64,000 nucleotides of DNA. Origin: Costus lasius (taxonomy: Eukaryota > Streptophyta > Magnoliopsida > Zingiberales > Costaceae). Location: assembly GCA_027563935.2 (NCBI GenBank), contig JANVAS020000203.1:4464001-4528000 (forward strand), written 5' to 3'. This document shows, one piece after another, positions 10,380 to 23,900 of this stretch (positions within the stretch are counted from its first letter, which is position 1; the number at the start of each line of letters is the position of its first letter). The translations under genes were made by a program, and so were the position numbers. The notes beneath the pieces are model-generated. The model searched no databases and was not told the DNA's origin. It saw only the letters and a program-made list of their open reading frames with translations.

Positions 10380-12230
10380 ATTGGTATCAAAGCCTAGGTT
10401 GATGCATGTTTTTATGATTGCTTGACCCCTTTTTGTGTGATCCATTATGTGCGCATGTTCAAGAGATCTAAGGTTATCATCATGCGAAAATTTTACATGC
10501 TAGTATTGGCGCATGTTTATAGTTTGTGGCGCATGAATGATGCTTATATGTTGCGCTTGATGTATGTTATAGTTTTTTTCAAAACTTCATCACTTGCGCG
10601 CCTCACTTAGATCTAAGCGCCTACTATAAATCCTTAGACAGGTTAGTTGGGTTGAAGTCATCCTCTAGGTTAGATCCAACCAGTCTGATCAGACCATCTG
10701 ACAGCCTAGATGGGTCGACCAGATAGCACCTGTGCGCAAGCACGAGGTGGCTATAAGTCGACTGCATCACAGGCGTGTAGCGATGTCTGATTGAGACAAC
10801 TAATGAGCGCACATGAGTTAGGCCCGGGGTCACACCCGCTTGCCAGACCTCATTGTGGCCGTTCAGCCCTTAGCGCATGCATGGTTGACCTTTTGGTCGA
10901 CTCAAGTCAGTTAGGACTTGGTGCATGCAAGGGCATTGGATCTGACTAGACAAGGTGAGTGGATCCCTATTAATGGACTATTGTAAGGTTGTAGGGCATA
11001 TAAGAAAATTAAAAAAATGATGCCAATGGGGTTTTCGAAATTTCATTTTCTTATTGGATCACATGCTGATTGGATACCATATGTTTGTTTATTTAATCTT
11101 ATGTGGGCTGCCCGTGTTTAATGTGTGTTGTGCTCGGGCCTGCGAGCCTGGAATTTAAATGTAAATTAATATTTATTGTGATCTGCGCATCACATTTTAT
11201 TTAATTTATAAAGTGTAATTGACCTGCGAGTCAATCTTGTCTAGATAGATTAATTTATAATTTAATCAGACAAGAGCACAGAGCACACTTGGCAGAGGAG
11301 CATGCAGCAGTGGCTTGACCAGATGGGAGGTCCAGGATTCGACTCTGGGACAGGCGCATATTCCCTAGTGGGCACACCTGAGCTGCAGTGGGCGCTTGGG
11401 CCCTGGGTTGGGCCAGATAAGAAGCAAAAGGCCCATGAAGAAAAGCAAGTGAAGACTTAAGTTAAGTTAAGGTCTTACTTAGGCTTAATGGGCTTTTACC
11501 ACATAAGATCAGCATGCTTTCTCTTTATCGATTATATAATTAGAAATGCATGATTTATTTATCTTCTGCTATCACCATAGGAATTGTATGATAGTTGAGA
11601 AGATAAAAGACCGTTAAAATCCAACATTAAAATATCAAGCTCGTAAGCCTTCTGACGCGAAACCTCACTGTTCTGACTATCGTTGGAGCCGTGTTGTACC
11701 CACTCAGTGGGCACGTCCATCTATCTTCAGACTGTGCGGGATTACACCTGCGTGTTACAGAGAAGGGATTTATCGCTTCTCGTTGCTCAGCATAGCACGT
11801 GGTGGTCCAGGGAGTAGGTCAGGTCAGCTTGACCATGTAGGCTACATATGTGGCGCATATGGTAGCACATGGAGGCAGCCATCTGTGGGATCAGAGACTG
11901 TGTTGTACCAACTCAGTTGGCACAGTCTGCTGGATTGCCCAGATGAAGGGGAATCGCACGGGTTGGCGATTGGCTGGGACAGCCTACCAGAAATTAGTGC
12001 TTGTACTCTCTGTGCATCTTATCTCGCCTGAGCGGGACGCGGAGACCCAGTATGAAATCTGGATCCCATCTCACTAAAAGAGTTCTACTCTTTCGGGCTG
12101 TTTTGCTGGATTTTTCAGTCAGATAAAATAGTGAGAAAAAAGAATCATTCTTAAGTCCTGATTGATTCTTAACATTGATACTGACCTTGCTGTTCTTGCA
12201 TTGTTGTAGATTCCTGCAGCAACGAACACC
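10380..12230 (+). other. 5' leader of B
   Basis: The PBS is at 10382-10393 with one mismatch to the usual TGGTATCAGAGC. The TTCGA hairpin is at 11330-11351, where the stem has a mismatch next to the loop. The twin hairpins lie near 11699-11712 and 11908-11920. A candidate intron spans 10243-12209. No coding content is supported. Confidence 0.75.
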
Positions 12231-15200
12231 ATGAACTTCAATGTGCGATCCCTACTGGAAAGGGAGAAGTTTGCTGGGCCAAACTTCTCAGACTGGTACG
12301 GACACCTTAAGATTGTTCTTAAGGCAGAGAGGAAACTGTTTGTCCTCGAGACGGCGATACCACCTCAACCCGCTCCGAACGCCGCAAGGGCGGTTCGGGA
12401 AGCCTATGAAAAGCATGTCAATGATAGCATTGATGTCGCTTGCCTGATGCTAGCGTCTATGACGCCACCGCTGCAGCGTCAGCATGAGGATATGTCTGCT
12501 ATAGAAATTATAGCAAACCTCAAGATGCTATATGCTGCACAGGCGAGGACTGAACGCTACAATTTGACCAAGCTTTTCTTTCAGAGCAAACTGGCTGAAG
12601 GGAGTCCAGTAGGAGCTCATGTGCTCAAGATGATTGGGCACAAGGAGGCTCTAGAGAAACTGGGACATACCATCAATTAGGAGCTTGCTGTAGACATTAT
12701 TCTGCAGTCTCTCCCGCCTTCTTTCGATCCGTTCATTATTAACTTTAATATGAACAAGATCGACTGTACGCCGGCAGAGTTGCTGAATATGCTCTTGACT
12801 ACTGAGGAGACTCTGAAGGGAAAGCCTTCAACCTCTATCTTAATGGTTCCTTCCAGGAACAAGAAGAAGGGGAAGAGGGGCAAAACCCCAGTCAAGAACT
12901 ACAACAAGGCACTGAAACAAAAGGTTAAGCGGTCGAAGGAATACAGATGTTTCCACTGTGGCCAGCTGGGTCACTGGAAAAAGGACTGTAAAGCGCTCCA
13001 AGGAGACAAGAAGGGAAGCATCGCTTCTGGCTCAGGTATTTATGTGACTGAGGTCATGTTTTCTTCTTCTATATCATGGGTGTTGGACACTGCATGTGGA
13101 GTTCACATTTGTTCAAATGTACAGGAACTCAAGAGAAGAAGACAGGTGGGGCAGCATGAGGTGGACCTACGAGTTGGAAACGGAGCACGGGTTGCTGCTG
13201 TTGCTGTAGGGGAATATTACATCTCATTACCATCTGGACTTGTATTGGAACTAGACAATTGTTATTTTGTTTCGAGTATAACTAAGAATATTATCTCTAT
13301 TCCTGCTCTTGTCAGGAAAGGGTTTTCCTTTGAATGCAATATTTCAAAGTGTGTTTTATCTTTTGATAATATTGTTTATGCTACTGGATCAATTAGCAAT
13401 GGGTTATTCATGTTGGACATGGAATGTTCTATACAAAATATTGATAATAAGAAAGCCAAGTATGCTGATGACAGCACCTTGTTATGGCATAGTCGTTTAG
13501 GCCATATTAACAAGAAACGCATTAAGCGGTTGCATGAACATGGACTGCTGGGATCATTCTCCTATGAGGAGATTGATACATGCAAAGCTTGTTTAATGGG
13601 CAAAATGACGAAGTCACCTTTTCTTAATAAAGGTCAAAGGGCTTCAGGTTTACTTGACCTTATACACAGTGATGTGTGTGGGCCATTTAGTAAACATGCC
13701 AGAGGTGGCTATTCGTACTTCATTACCTTTACTGATGATTTCAGTAGATATGGGTATGTCTATTTAATGAGACATAAAAGTGAATCTTTTGACAAGTTCA
13801 AAGAGTTCAAGAATGAAGTACAGAATCAGCTAGGCCGAAATATCAAGGCACTTCGTTCTGATCGAGGTGGAGAATACTTGAGTCATGCGTTTACTGACTA
13901 TCTGAAGGAGTGTGGGATTATCTCACAGCTCACTCCGCCAGGAACACCGCAATGGAATGGTGTGTCCGAGAGGAGAAATAGAACGTTACTTGATATGGTT
14001 CGTTCTATGATGAGTCAGGCTACTCTACCTTACTCCTTTTAGGGATTTGCACTGGAAACAGCTGCAAAGGTACTAAACCGAGTGCCATCCAAGGCAGTTT
14101 CAAAGACCCCATATGAGTTATGGTATGGGAAACAGCCGAGCTTGACATTTATCAGGATCTGGGGTTGCGAGGCTTATGTCAAAAAGCTCGCCTCTGGGAA
14201 ACTAGAGAGCAGATCTGACAAATGCATCTTTGTCGGTTACCCTAAGGAAACTAAGGGTTATTATTTCTACGATCCCAAAGAGAACAAGGTATTTGTTGCT
14301 CGGACGGCCATTTTTCTTGAGAAGGAGTTTCTTCTCCAAAAAGCCAGTGGGAGAGAAATAAAACTAGATGAGAATCCAGAGGAAGGACAAAGTAGTCAAG
14401 CACAGTTGGATGAGCCTGAGCCGGTAGAACAGGTTACTGAACAACCTGAGGCTCAGATATCACTGGAACCGCGAAGATCGGGAAGGATTCGTCGACAGCC
14501 TGAGCGCTATGACGGAGTCTACATCATTCATAATGATGAACCCCTCACTTATGCGGATGCGGTCAGTGGACCAGACTCAGCTAGATGGCTTGAAGCTATG
14601 CGAGCCGAGATGGACTCCATGTCAGATAACCAAGTTTGGGATTTGGTTGATCCGCCTCCGGGAGTAATCCCTATAGGCTGTAAATGGATCTTCAAGAAGA
14701 AGATTGACATGGATGGTAACGTGGTTACCTATAAAGGCAGGCTAGTTGCTAAAGGTTTCAAACAAATCTACAGGATAGATTATGATGAAACTTTCTCACC
14801 TGTAGCCATGTTTAAGTCTATTCGGATTCTTTTCGCGATAGCAGCATATTACGATTATGAGATCTGGCAGATGGATGTGAAGACTGCTTTCCTTAATGGA
14901 AAATTGGATCAGGATGTGTATATGACACAACCTGAAGGTTTCACTAATCCATCTGATCGTCATAAGATATGCAAATTAAAGAAGTCCATTTATGGACTTA
15001 AACAAGCATCAAGAAGCTGGAATATTCGTTTTGATGAATCAATTAGTGAATTTGGTTTCATCAAGAACGAAGATGACCCGTGTGTATATAAGAGGTTTAG
15101 TGGGAGCGTAATTACTTTCCTAGTCCTCTACGTCGATGATATCTTAATCATTGGAAACGATATTCCTGAACTGCATGCTGTCAAAGCATGGTTAAGAAAA

Positions 15201-16112
15201 TGTTTCCAGATGAAAGATTTAGGAGAAGCAGCCTATGTATTAGGTGTGAAGATCTACAGGGATAGATCTAAGAGGCTTCTCGGGCTGTGCCAGAGTACTT
15301 ACATCGATAAAGTCCTGGAAAGATTTCATTTAGAGAATTCTAAAAGAGGATATCTTCCAGTCAGACATGGTCTGAATCTTTCAAAGAGTCAGTGTCCACA
15401 AACACAGACTGAGAAAGTTGAAATGGACAGAACGCCTTATGCTTCGGCTATTGGATCCATTATGTATGCGATGTTGTGTACTCGCCCAGACGTCGCTTAC
15501 GGGTTAAGCGTGACCAGTCGATGCCAAAGTAATCCAGGTCAGGCGCACTGGATTGCAGTCAAGAACATCTTGAAATATCTGCGGAGGACCAAAGATATGT
15601 TCTTGATATATGGTGGTCAGGAAGAACTCAGTATTGAAGGATATACTGACGCTTCGTTCCAATCTGACCAGGATGATTTCCGATCGTAATCAGGCTATGT
15701 TTTTAGCTTGAATGGAGGAGCAGTGGTGTGGAAGAGTTTTAAACAGTCCATCGTTGCTGATTCCACAACAGAAGCCGAGTATGTTGCAGCCTCAGAAGCA
15801 TCTAAGGAGGCAGTATGGATTCGCAAGTTCGTTCAGGAACTTGGTATTGTTCCTTCGAGTGTAGATCCTTTGGTTATCTTCTGTGATAACACTGGAGCAA
15901 TCGCACAAGCAAAGGAACCGCGGTCGCACCAGAAGTCCAAGCACATACAGAGACGGTTTCACTTGATCCGGGAGATCATTGATCGTGGCGAGATCAAAAT
16001 CTACAAGGTTCATACAGATGACAATCTGGCAGACCCGCTTACCAAGCCTCTGGCGCAGCAGAAGCATGAGAAGCACTGTAATAATATGGGTTTGAGATTC
16101 CTCAACCATTAG
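12231..16112 (+). pseudogene. gag-pol polyprotein of B, three nonsense codons
   Basis: It begins ATG-AAC-TTC and ends TAG at 16110-16112. All domains are present in order: copia gag, CCHC knuckle, protease VLDTACG, integrase (HHCC, DD35E), RT with YVDDILIIGND, and RNase H with YTDASF, STTEAEYVA and FCDNTGAI. Three stops break it: CAG to TAG at 12678-12680 in gag, TGG to TAG at 14040-14042 in integrase, and CAA to TAA at 15687-15689 in RNase H. No frameshift is seen, since all four open pieces share one frame. Each stop is a C-to-T or G-to-A transition relative to the sister copies, as expected of methylated silent copies. No functional polyprotein is expected. Confidence 0.95.
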
Positions 16113-16132
16113 ATTAAGTGCAAGTGGGAGAT

Positions 16133-17793
16133 TGTTGGGGTATGCCCTTAAGGCTAATGTTTGAGGCCTTGGGATTGTATCAGTATCATGTATAAACTCT
16201 TATGTTTATAAAGGCAATGGTTGTTATTCCAGTTGATATATTATCTGCTGCAATACATATACTTCTGAATAATGTCTCAATGCTGTTCAGCTAGGCTGAC
16301 ATGCACTTTTGTCCTTAGTCGAGATATCTTGGTGAACATGAGACAGCCTTGATATGATTGAGACTAATATGTATTCTAATCTTATAGGATGCTTCGAGCA
16401 TGGAATAAGATGTAGACTCATGGGTACATTGGATGTACTGGACAGACCCTACTAGGATATTCAATTGCTTGTCACAATGTGAATAATCCTTGATTGCAAC
16501 AAGTGGCACATTTCCTCTGACTTGAGATCACTTGTGTTTCTAAATGATGATTGTCATTGTTTTGAGGTAGTTCAATATCATTTGAAACATAATGGTTATA
16601 GACTATCTTGGATGGTGAGCTTGAGTCATGTTAGGGCACTAGTGATAGATAAAGGATGGCCGTCTCCTTCATTGGAGTGTGATGTTCTAAAGGGGCCCCC
16701 CTGGATGAGATGATTGAGAAAGTGTATGGCCATACCCAGGTGACTATGTTCATCGGATCTAATCATGCTCATCATATTGGAGTTACAAGCTTGACAAGCT
16801 TGTCCAATAAGAACATCCAGTGGCAAAGGAAACATGTATGCCTAGTGAGTTGATTCACACTTGTGCTGTGGTTTGGGTGTAGTCTTGGAAGACTTTTTCC
16901 TTTATATCGGGAGACAGTGATGTGTTGCTAGATACCCCTCACTGATCGTGATGATGTAAGTTATCGTTACCGACATTTAAAGGAAACCCTTAGGGTCGCA
17001 CAATTTGATGATATGGCTTACTTACGTCAGATCGTTTGGACTAAATTGTTTAGGTTCAGTTTGAAGGGATTTAATCTCTGATTGTGAGTGAGATCTGGTT
17101 TGATCATGTTTGATTGATTAGGGCTTGAGATCGGTAAGCTTCGATTGAGAGAATGGATGCTAGATCGGTGAGATCAACGGTCAGATCTTAAGCCTCAGGG
17201 GTTTATTGTAATCTGGACTAATGGCTTGGGTTGTTTGGTTTCTTGAACCAAACCGAATTGAACCAGCTCATTGGATGAGCGCATGGTTCAAATGAAGTGG
17301 CATTTTGCGATTGGGGTAAGTTGTGGTCGCATGAACGTTGAGACTTTTCTATTTTTAGAAAGCATGTCTCTAAACGTGACCATGACTCTCACGTTCTCAA
17401 TGCTCACGCTCTCTTGACGCCTCTTTGTTTTTTTCGACGCTTGCATCTCTTGCGTGTGAAGGTGTGGACGAAAAGAGGAGCTCTCGCCAAGCATAGGATT
17501 TCTCATCTCTTCCCTTCCATTCGGTCAGGATACTTGGACGATCCTTGCTAGCACAAGGGGCGACAAGGAGGAGCCAAGACTCATCTTGTGTGCGTCATCT
17601 CTGGAGAAGATCCATTTCGATCTTTGCTTCCAAGGCGCCATCTAGAAATGGCATCGGTATGATTTCTTCTCTTGTATGTAATCATTTTAACGTTGATCAT
17701 AAAGCATGCAATAGATCTAGAAACCCTCTTCCGCTGTTTAAATCCCTTACATGCGCCTATTAGGGTTTCATCCCCTTGTCTAGGGGACTTTCA
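16133..17793 (+). repeat. 3' LTR of element B
   Basis: It is 1661 bp and follows the purine-rich tract AAGTGGGAGAT. It matches the 5' LTR closely, except for scattered single changes and the loss of 17 bp near 17170. Confidence 0.97.
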
Positions 17794-17798
17794 ATATG

Positions 17799-18298
17799 GA
17801 GGTCAGGAAGAACTCAGTATTGAAGGATATACTGACGCTTCGTTCCTATCTGACCAGGATGATTTCCGATCGCAATCAGGCTATATTTTTAGCTTGAATG
17901 GTGGAGCAGTGGTGTGGAAAAGTTTCAAACAGTCTATCGTTGCTGATTCCACAACAGAAGCCGAGTATGTTGCAGCCTTGGAAGCATCTAAGGAGGCAGT
18001 ATGGATTCGCAAGTTCGTTCAGGAACTTGGTGTTGTTCCTTCGAGTGCAGATCCTTTGGTTATCTTCTGTGATAACACTGGAGCAATCGCACAAGCAAAG
18101 GAACCACGGTCGCACCAGAAGTCCAAGCACATACAGAGACGGTTTCACTTGATCCGGGAGATCATTGATCATGGTGAGATCAAAATCTGCAAGGTTCATA
18201 CAGATGACAATCTGGCTGACCCGCTTACCAAGCCTCTGGCGCAGCAGAAGCATGAGAAGCACTATAATAATATGGGTTTGAGATTTCTCAACCATTAG
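17799..18298 (+). pseudogene. gag-pol of A, part 3: RNase H and C-terminus
   Basis: The frame of A resumes after the duplicated ATATG with GGQEELSIEGYTDASF, the first RNase H Asp. The Glu of STTEAEYVAA and the Asp of FCDNTGAI follow, then the usual C-terminus MGLRFLNH and TAG. No stop lies within this part. The apparent ORF start upstream, inside the LTR of B, is chance. The purine-rich tract and 3' LTR follow directly. Confidence 0.93.
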
Positions 18299-18318
18299 AT
18301 TAAGTGCAAGTGGGAGAT

Positions 18319-19967
18319 TGTTGGGGTATGCCCTTAAGGCTAATGTTTGAGGCCTTGGGATTCTTTCAGTATCATGTATAAACTCTTATGTTTATAAAGG
18401 CAATGGTTGTTATTCAGTTTGTTACATTGTCTGCTGCAATAAGTGTGCTTCTGAATAATGTCTCAATGCTGTTCAGCTTGGCTGACATGCTGTAATGTCC
18501 TTAGTCGAGATATCTTGGTGAACATGAGACAGCCTTGATATGATTGAGACTAATATGTGTTCTAATCTTATAGGATGCTTCGAGCATGGAATAAGATGTA
18601 GACTCATGGGTACATTGGATGTACTGGACAGACCCTACTAGGTTTGCAACAAGTGGCACATGTCCTCTGACTTGAGATCACTTGTGTTTCTAAAATGATG
18701 ATTGTCATTGTTTTGAGGTAGTTCAATATCATTTGAAACATAATGGTTATAGACTATCTTGGATAATGATCATGAGTCAGGTTAGGACACTAGTGATAGA
18801 TATAGGATTGCCGTCTCCTTGATTGGAGTGTGATGTTCTAAAGGGGCCCCCCTGGCTGAGATGATTGAGAAAGTGTATGGCCATACCCAGGTGACTATGT
18901 TCATCTGATCTAATCATGCTCATCATATTGGAGCTACAGGCTTGACACGCTTGTCCAATAAGAACATCCAGTGGCAAAGGAAACATGTATGCCTCGTGAA
19001 GTGGATTCACACTTGTGCTGTGGTTTGGGTGTAGTCTTGGAAGACTCTTTCCTTTATATCGGGAGACAGTGATGTGTTGCTAGATACCCCTCACTGATCG
19101 TGATAACGTAAGTTATCGTTACCGACATTTAAAGGAAACCCTTAGGGTCGCACAATTTGATGATATGGCTTACTTAAGTCAGATCGTGTGGACTGAATTG
19201 TTTCGGTTCAGTTTAAAGGGATTTAAACTCTGATTGTAAGTGAGATCTGGTCTGATCATGTTTGATTGATTAGGGCTTGAGATTGGTATGCTTCGATCGA
19301 GAGAAGTGATGCTAGATCGGTGAGATCAAAAGCATTGTGAGATCAACGGTTAGATCTTGAACCTTTTGGTTCAATGAGATCTAGACCATTGCTTGGGCTG
19401 GTTTGGTTTGGCCATTGAACCATATACATGTGAACCGGCTCATGTGTGAGCGCATGGTTCATATGGAGTGGGATAAGCGTTTGGTTCACTTGAAGTGAAC
19501 GCATAACGCATGAACGTTTTTGTTTGCTATTTTTGGAAGTTCCAAAATAGAAACGCCTCCACGTTCGGTTGGCTTCACGGTTCATTCAACCCTTTGCTCC
19601 TTGCTCTCGACGACACTCTCGTGTGGAGAAAAAGACGTCTTGGAGAAAGTTCGGCCAAGCAAGAGAGTTCATCTCTCATTTCCTTTTATTTGATCAAGAT
19701 ACATTGGTGCCTTGCTAGCACAAGAAGCAACAAGGGAGTAGGCAACATCTCATTGTGTGCGCATCTTTTGGAGGAGATCAGATTGGTTCTCTTCTTCCAA
19801 GCCGACATCTACACAATGGCAATGGTATGATCTTTCGATCTATACTAGTTGTTTAACAAGTTAATCATATGTCTATGCAAACGATTCTAAGAAACCCTTG
19901 CTTCCGCTAGAAAAAATTTATGCGCCTCCTATTTGGGTTTCGCCCCCTTTAGATTAGGGGACTTACA
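18319..19967 (+). repeat. 3' LTR of element A
   Basis: It is 1649 bp and nearly the same as 106-1789. It lacks 35 bp present in the 5' LTR (the GGATATTCAATTG block), with the junction at CTAGG/TTTGC near 18641. Its mini-exon reads ATG-GCA-ATG, a synonymous Ala change from the GCT of the 5' LTR. Confidence 0.97.
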
Positions 19968-19972
19968 TATAT

Positions 19973-20941
19973 TTGACCTGCGAGTCAAACCATGTCTAGA
20001 TAGATTGAAATGTAATTTGATCAGACATGAGCACATGAGCACACATGGCAGAGGCGCTTGCAGTCAGTGGCTTCACCAGCTGGAGGTCTAGAGTTCGACT
20101 CTAGAACAGGCGCATACTGCCTGCAGGGCGCTTTGGCACGAGCTGGGCCAGATGAAATGTAAAAGGCCCATAAAGAGCTCACGTTAAGACTTTTGTAAAA
20201 CTAGGGTTTTACTTAGGCTTTTATGGGCATTTACCACATAAGATAATTGTGCTTTCTACTTATTGTTTTAAGTAATATTAGCACATGAATGTTTATATTC
20301 TTCTGCTATCACTATAGAATTTGCATGATAGTAAGAAGATAAAAGGACCGTTAAAATCCAACGACCATATCAAGCTTGATTGCCTTCTGACGCGAAACCT
20401 CACTGTTCTGACTATCGTTGGGGCCGTGTTGTACCCACTCAGTGGGCACGCCCAGCTATCTTCAGACGGTGTGCGATTACATCTACATGCTACAGAGAAG
20501 GGATTTATCTCTTCTCGTTGCTCAGCATAGCATGTGATGGTCCAGGGAGTAGGTCAGGTCAGCTTGACCATATAGGCTACATATTGAGCATATGATAACT
20601 GTATGGAGGCAGCCATCTGAGGAATCAGAGTCTGTGTTGTACCAACTCAGTTGGCACGGTCTTCTGGATTGCCTAGATGAAGGGGAATCGCACGGGTTGG
20701 CGATTGGCATGGATAGCCTACCAGTGACTAGTGCTTGAACTCTCTGTGCATCTTATCTCGCCTGAGCGGGACGCGTAGATCAAGTATGAAATCTGGATCC
20801 CATCTCACTAAAAGAGTTACACTCTTTCGGGCTGTTTTATTGGATTTTTCAGTTAGACAAAATAGTGAGAAAAGAATCACTCTTAAGTCCTGGAATGATT
20901 CTAACATGGATACTGACCTTGTTGTTCTTGCCATGTTGTAG
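19973..20941 (+). other. 5' leader of element C, right of the A insertion
   Basis: It matches the 3' two thirds of the other leaders. The TTCGA hairpin at 20086-20107 has arms CTAGAG and CTCTAG. The first twin hairpin CCCACTCAGTGGG lies near 20435 and the second near 20644. The region ends with CTGAC and the acceptor-like TTGTAG at 20936-20941. No coding content is seen. Confidence 0.8.
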
Positions 20942-23900
20942 ATTCCTGCAGCAACGAACACCACAGGGCTCAATTTGCGATCCATATTGGAAAAGGCGAA
21001 GTTTGCTAGGCCAAACTTCTCAGACTGGTACAGACAGCTTAAGATTGTGCTTAAAGCTGAGAGGAAGCTGTATGTCCTTGAGTCAGCAATACCGGCTCAA
21101 CCCGCTGCGAACGCCGCAAGGGCGGTTCGGGATGCTTATGAGAAGCACGTCAGTGATAGTACTGATGTCGCTTGCCTTATGCTTGCGTCAATGACGCCCG
21201 AGCTACAGCGTCAGCATGAGGATTTGTCTGCTATTGATATTATAGCAAATCTCAAGATGCTGTATGCTGCACAGGCAAGGACTGAACGCTATAACTTGAC
21301 AAAACTTTTCTTTCATAGCAAACTGACTGAAGGGAGTCCAGTGGGAGCTCACGTACTCAAGATGATTGGGTACAAGGAGGCTCTAGAGAAACTGGGACAC
21401 ACCATCAACCAGGAACTTGTTGTGGACATTATCCTGCAGTCTCTCCTGGCTTCTTTCGATTCGTTCATCATTAATTTTAATATGAACAAGATCGACTGTA
21501 CTCCGGCAGAGTTACTGAACATGCTCAGCACCACAGAGCAGACTCTTGAGAAGGAAAAGCCTTCATCCTCTGTCTTGATGGTTCCTTCACGGAACAAGAG
21601 GAAGGGGAAGAAGGGCAAAACCCCTATCAAGAGCTACAACAAGGCTTTGAAACAAAAGTTGAAGCGGTCAAAGGACAACAGATGCTTCCATTGTGGCCAG
21701 CTGGGTCACTGGAAGAAGGACTGTAAAGCGCTCCAAGGAGAGAAGAAGGGAAGCGAGCCTTTCACTTATGGCTCAGGTATTTACGTGACTGAAGTCATGG
21801 TAGCTTCTTCGATTTCATGGGTGTTGGACACTGCATGTGGAGTTCACATTTGTTGAAATGTGCAGGAACTCAAGAGAAGAAGACAGGTGGGACAGCATGA
21901 GGTGGACCTACGAGTTGGAAACGGGGCACGGGTTGCTGCTGTTGCTGTAGGAGAATATAACATCTCTTTACCATCTGGTTTTGTATTAGAACTTGACAAT
22001 TGTTATTTTGTGCCAAGCATAACTAAGAATATTATCTCTATTCCTGCTCTTGTCAGGAAAGGTTTTTCTTTTGAATGCAAAACTTCACAGTATTGTATTT
22101 CATATGATAATATTGTTTATGCAACTGGGTCAATTAACAATGGGTTATACATGTTGGACATGGAATGTTCTGTACAACAAATTGATAACAAGAAAGCCAA
22201 GTATGCTGATGACAGCACCTTGTTATGGCATAGTCGTTTAGGCCATATTAACAAGAAGCGCATTAAGCGGTTGCATGATCATGGACTGCTGGGATCATTC
22301 TCCTATGAGGAGCTTGATACATGCAAAGCTTGTTTAATGGGTAAAATGACGAAGACTCCTTTTACTAATAAAGGTAAAAGGGCTTCAGGTTTACTTGACC
22401 TTATTCACAGTGATGTGTGTGGGCCTTTTAGTAAACATGCCAGAGGTGGCTATTTATACTTCATTACTTTTACTGATGATTTCAGTAGGTATGGTTATGT
22501 CTATCTAATGAGACATAAGAGTGAATCTTTTGACAAGTTCAAAGAATTCAAAAATGAAATATAAAATCAGTTAGGCCGAAATATCAAGGCACTTCGTTCA
22601 GATCGAGGTGGCGAATACTTGAGTCATGAGTTTACTGACTATCTGAAGGAGTGTGGGATCATCTCACAGCTCACTCCGCCAGGAACACCGCAATGGAATG
22701 GTGTGTCCGAGAGGAGAAATAGATCCTTATTGGATATGGTTCGTTCTATGATGAGTCAGGCTACTCTACCTTACTCCTTTTGGGGATTTGCACTGGAAAC
22801 AGCTGTAAAGGTGCTAAACCGAGTGCCATCCAAGGCCGTTTAAAAGACACCATATGAGTTATGGTATGGGAAACAGCCGAGCTTGACATTTATCAAAATC
22901 TGGGGTTGCGAGGCTTATGTCAAAAAGCTCGCCTCTGGGAAACTGGAGAGCAGATCAGATAAATGTATCTTTGTCGGTTACCCTAAAGAAACTAAGGGTT
23001 ATTATTTCTACGATCCCAAAGAGAACAAAGTATTTGTTGCTCGAACGGCTATTTTTCTTGAGAAGGAATTTCTTCTGCAAGAGGCCAGTGGGAGAGAAAT
23101 AAAGCTGGATGAAAATCCAGAAGAGGGACAAAGTAGTCAAGCTCAGTTGGATGAGCCTGAGCAAATAGAACAGGTTAATGTTCAACCTGAGGCTCAGATA
23201 TCACGGGAACCGCGTAGATCGGGAAGGATTCGTCGTCAGCCTGAGCGCTATGACGGAATCTACATCATTAATGATGAACCCCTCACTTATGCGGATGCGG
23301 TCAGTGGACCGGAATCAGCAAGATGGCTTGAAGCTATGCGAGCCGAGATGGACTCCATGTCAGATAACCAAGTCTGGGATTTGGTTGATCCACCTCCGGG
23401 AGTAATCCCTATAGGCTGTAAGTGGATCTTCAAGAAGAAGAAAGACATGGATGGTAACGTGGTTACCTATAAGGGCAGGCTAGTTGCGAAAGGTTTCAAA
23501 CAAATCTACGGGATAGATTATGATGAAACTTTCTCTCCTGTAGCCATGTTCAAGTCCATTCGGATTATTCTCGTGATAGCAGCATATTATGATTATGAGA
23601 TCTGGCAAATGGATGTGAAGACCGCTTTCCTTAATGGAAAACTAGAAGAGGATGTGTAAATGACACAGCCTGAAGGTTTCATCAATCCATCAGAACGTCA
23701 TAAAATATGCAAATTAAAGAAGCCCATTTATGGACTTAAACAAGCATCAAGAAGCTGGAATATTCGTTTTGATGAATCAGTCTGTGAATTTGGTTTCATC
23801 AAAAATGAAGATGACCCGTGTGTATATAAAAGGTTTACTGGGAGCATGATTACTTTCCTAGTCCTCTACGTCGATGATATCTTGATCATTGGAAACGATA

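Larger units (their letters stand above)
8702..17793 (+). mobile_element. Element B: full-length Ty1/copia element nested in A
   Basis: It starts TGTTGGGG and ends TTTCA, with TSD ATATG at 8697-8701 and 17794-17798. The LTRs are 8702-10379 (1678 bp) and 16133-17793 (1661 bp). The 17-bp length difference is one deletion between GAGATCA repeats. The PBS is TGGTATCAAAGC (one G-to-A change). The polyprotein is in frame throughout but has three nonsense codons. It interrupts the end of the pol gene of A. Confidence 0.97.
106..19967 (+). mobile_element. Element A: Ty1/copia LTR retrotransposon, interrupted by a solo LTR and by element B
   Basis: It starts TGTTGGGG at 106 and ends TTACA at 19967, flanked by the 5-bp direct repeat TATAT (101-105 and 19968-19972). 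Its parts are a 5' LTR (106-1789), Met-type PBS (1792-1803), leader, gag-pol in three pieces (3610-5100, 6803-8701, 17794-18298) and a 3' LTR (18319-19967). The insertions are a minus-strand solo LTR (TSD CATAC) and complete element B (TSD ATATG). With both removed, the gag-pol frame is continuous except for one CAG-to-TAG change at 8479-8481. The 3' LTR is 35 bp shorter because of one deletion. Confidence 0.97.

Noticed and set aside
17672..17798. An ORF start inside the B LTR running into RNase H of A (17672-18298)
   Set aside because: The join is only the B/A junction. The LTR part has no coding support, and the frame match is by chance.
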